DNA from: an uncultured bacterium
Lineage (GTDB): Bacteria; Bacillota; Limnochordia; DTU080; JAAYLA01
Length of the DNA stretch: 7,127 bases
NCBI GenBank assembly: GCA_937983075.1
Contig: CALKAQ010000160.1
Location: forward strand, 1 to 7,127
Reading direction: 5' to 3'
Below the pieces are notes generated by a model that worked only from the letters and a program-made list of their open reading frames with translations, ran no database searches and was not told the origin of the DNA. Both the position numbers and the translations under genes were made by a program. Of the stretch, positions 6,590 through 7,127 are shown in pieces. The first letter of the stretch is position 1; every line of letters starts with the position of its first letter.

Positions 6590-7127
6590 TCACGCCGGAT
6601 CCCCGCGCACGATCGCATCCGCCACCCGTGCGACCCGACGCATCGCCGCCACGTCGTGCACCCGTACAATGTCCGCCAGCCCCGCAACCGAAAGCGCCAC
6701 GGTCGACGCGGTCCCTTCCAGGCGTTCGCTGACGGGCAGATCGAGCACCTGACCGATCATCGATTTCCGCGAAGTTCCCATGAGCACGGGGTAGCCTAAA
6801 CTCCGAAATGCCCGTAGACGGCGCAGAATGGATAAGTTGTGGTTGAGCAGTTTGCCGAAGCCGATGCCCGGATCAACGATAATGTTTTCCGGCCGCACCC
6901 CCGCTGCGAGCGCCTTCTCCACGGACTGCGACAACGCGGCAATGACTTCCGGCACTACCGACCGATAGTGCGGATCGATCTGCATCGTTTTCGGCTCGCC
7001 CAACATGTGCATGAGGACCACCGGCACATCGAGCCTCGCCACCGTCTCCGCCATCTTCGGGTCGGCACGCAGGCCGCTGATGTCATTGACCATATCGGCC
7101 CCTGCTTTCACCGCGGCTTCAGCGACG
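6590..7127 (-). CDS. folP: Dihydropteroate synthase, C-terminal part (5' end outside window)
   Basis: Condenses 6-hydroxymethyl-dihydropterin pyrophosphate with p-aminobenzoate to give dihydropteroate; it is the target of sulfonamides. The frame is open to the right edge and 178 residues are visible, roughly two thirds of the usual 270-280, so the N-terminal part with the first pterin-binding loops is missing. The visible part begins VAEAAVKAGADMVNDISG, where the ND pair belongs to the pterin pocket. It continues with LMHMLGEPKTMQ, DPGIGFGK (pterin-binding aspartate and the following lysine region) and MGTSRKSMIG, whose SRK contacts the p-aminobenzoate and phosphate sites. The tail has RVHDVAAMRRVARVADAI as expected of the TIM-barrel end. 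All these motifs look intact, so the enzyme should be functional. It precedes folK, the enzyme that makes its substrate, by 66 bases, consistent with a folate operon entering from the right. Confidence 0.96.
   Translation of the reverse strand, partial: VAEAAVKAGADMVNDISGLRADPKMAETVARLDVPVVLMHMLGEPKTMQIDPHYRSVVPEVIAALSQSVEKALAAGVRPENIIVDPGIGFGKLLNHNLSILRRLRAFRSLGYPVLMGTSRKSMIGQVLDLPVSERLEGTASTVALSVAGLADIVRVHDVAAMRRVARVADAIVRGDPA

Overview
The window is a bacterial chromosomal segment, gene-dense and moderately GC-rich. Starts with strong GGAGG-type ribosome binding sites, GTG and TTG initiation codons, and a folP-folK arrangement suggest a GC-richer member of the Bacillota (Bacillales-like). 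This is an inference from style, not proof. I see no RNA genes, mobile elements, CRISPR arrays or phage genes.

Layout. Positions 1-3910 hold a three-gene minus-strand operon. It starts with a 754-residue fusion of an ABC-2 permease and a large extracytoplasmic domain (3910 to 1646), followed by an ABC ATPase (1573 to 692). The last gene is a second ABC-2 permease (695 to the left edge, incomplete) whose start codon overlaps the ATPase stop. The two permeases are clear paralogues, so one ATPase appears to serve a permease pair. A short divergent spacer (3911-4082) separates this operon from a plus-strand pair: a NodI/DrrA-type ATPase (4083-5003) and a NodJ-type permease (5005-5835). These two can form a complete exporter on their own. 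A convergent spacer with a perfect inverted repeat (5929-5954) follows. Beyond it lie minus-strand folate biosynthesis genes: folK (6523 to 6008) and the C-terminal part of folP (right edge to 6590).

How they work together. The two divergent cassettes are separate ABC-2 export systems that probably share a control region; no regulator gene is visible. Their substrates cannot be read from the sequence. The folate genes are housekeeping and look unrelated apart from position.

The most interesting element is the C-terminal domain of the 754-residue permease. It has the general plan of an M1 (gluzincin) aminopeptidase. All three active-site motifs nevertheless look degenerate: GAVHV for GAMEN, TEWLH for HExxH, and HKGLA for NEGFA. 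It may be a catalytically dead peptidase-like sensor or binding domain tethered to a transporter.
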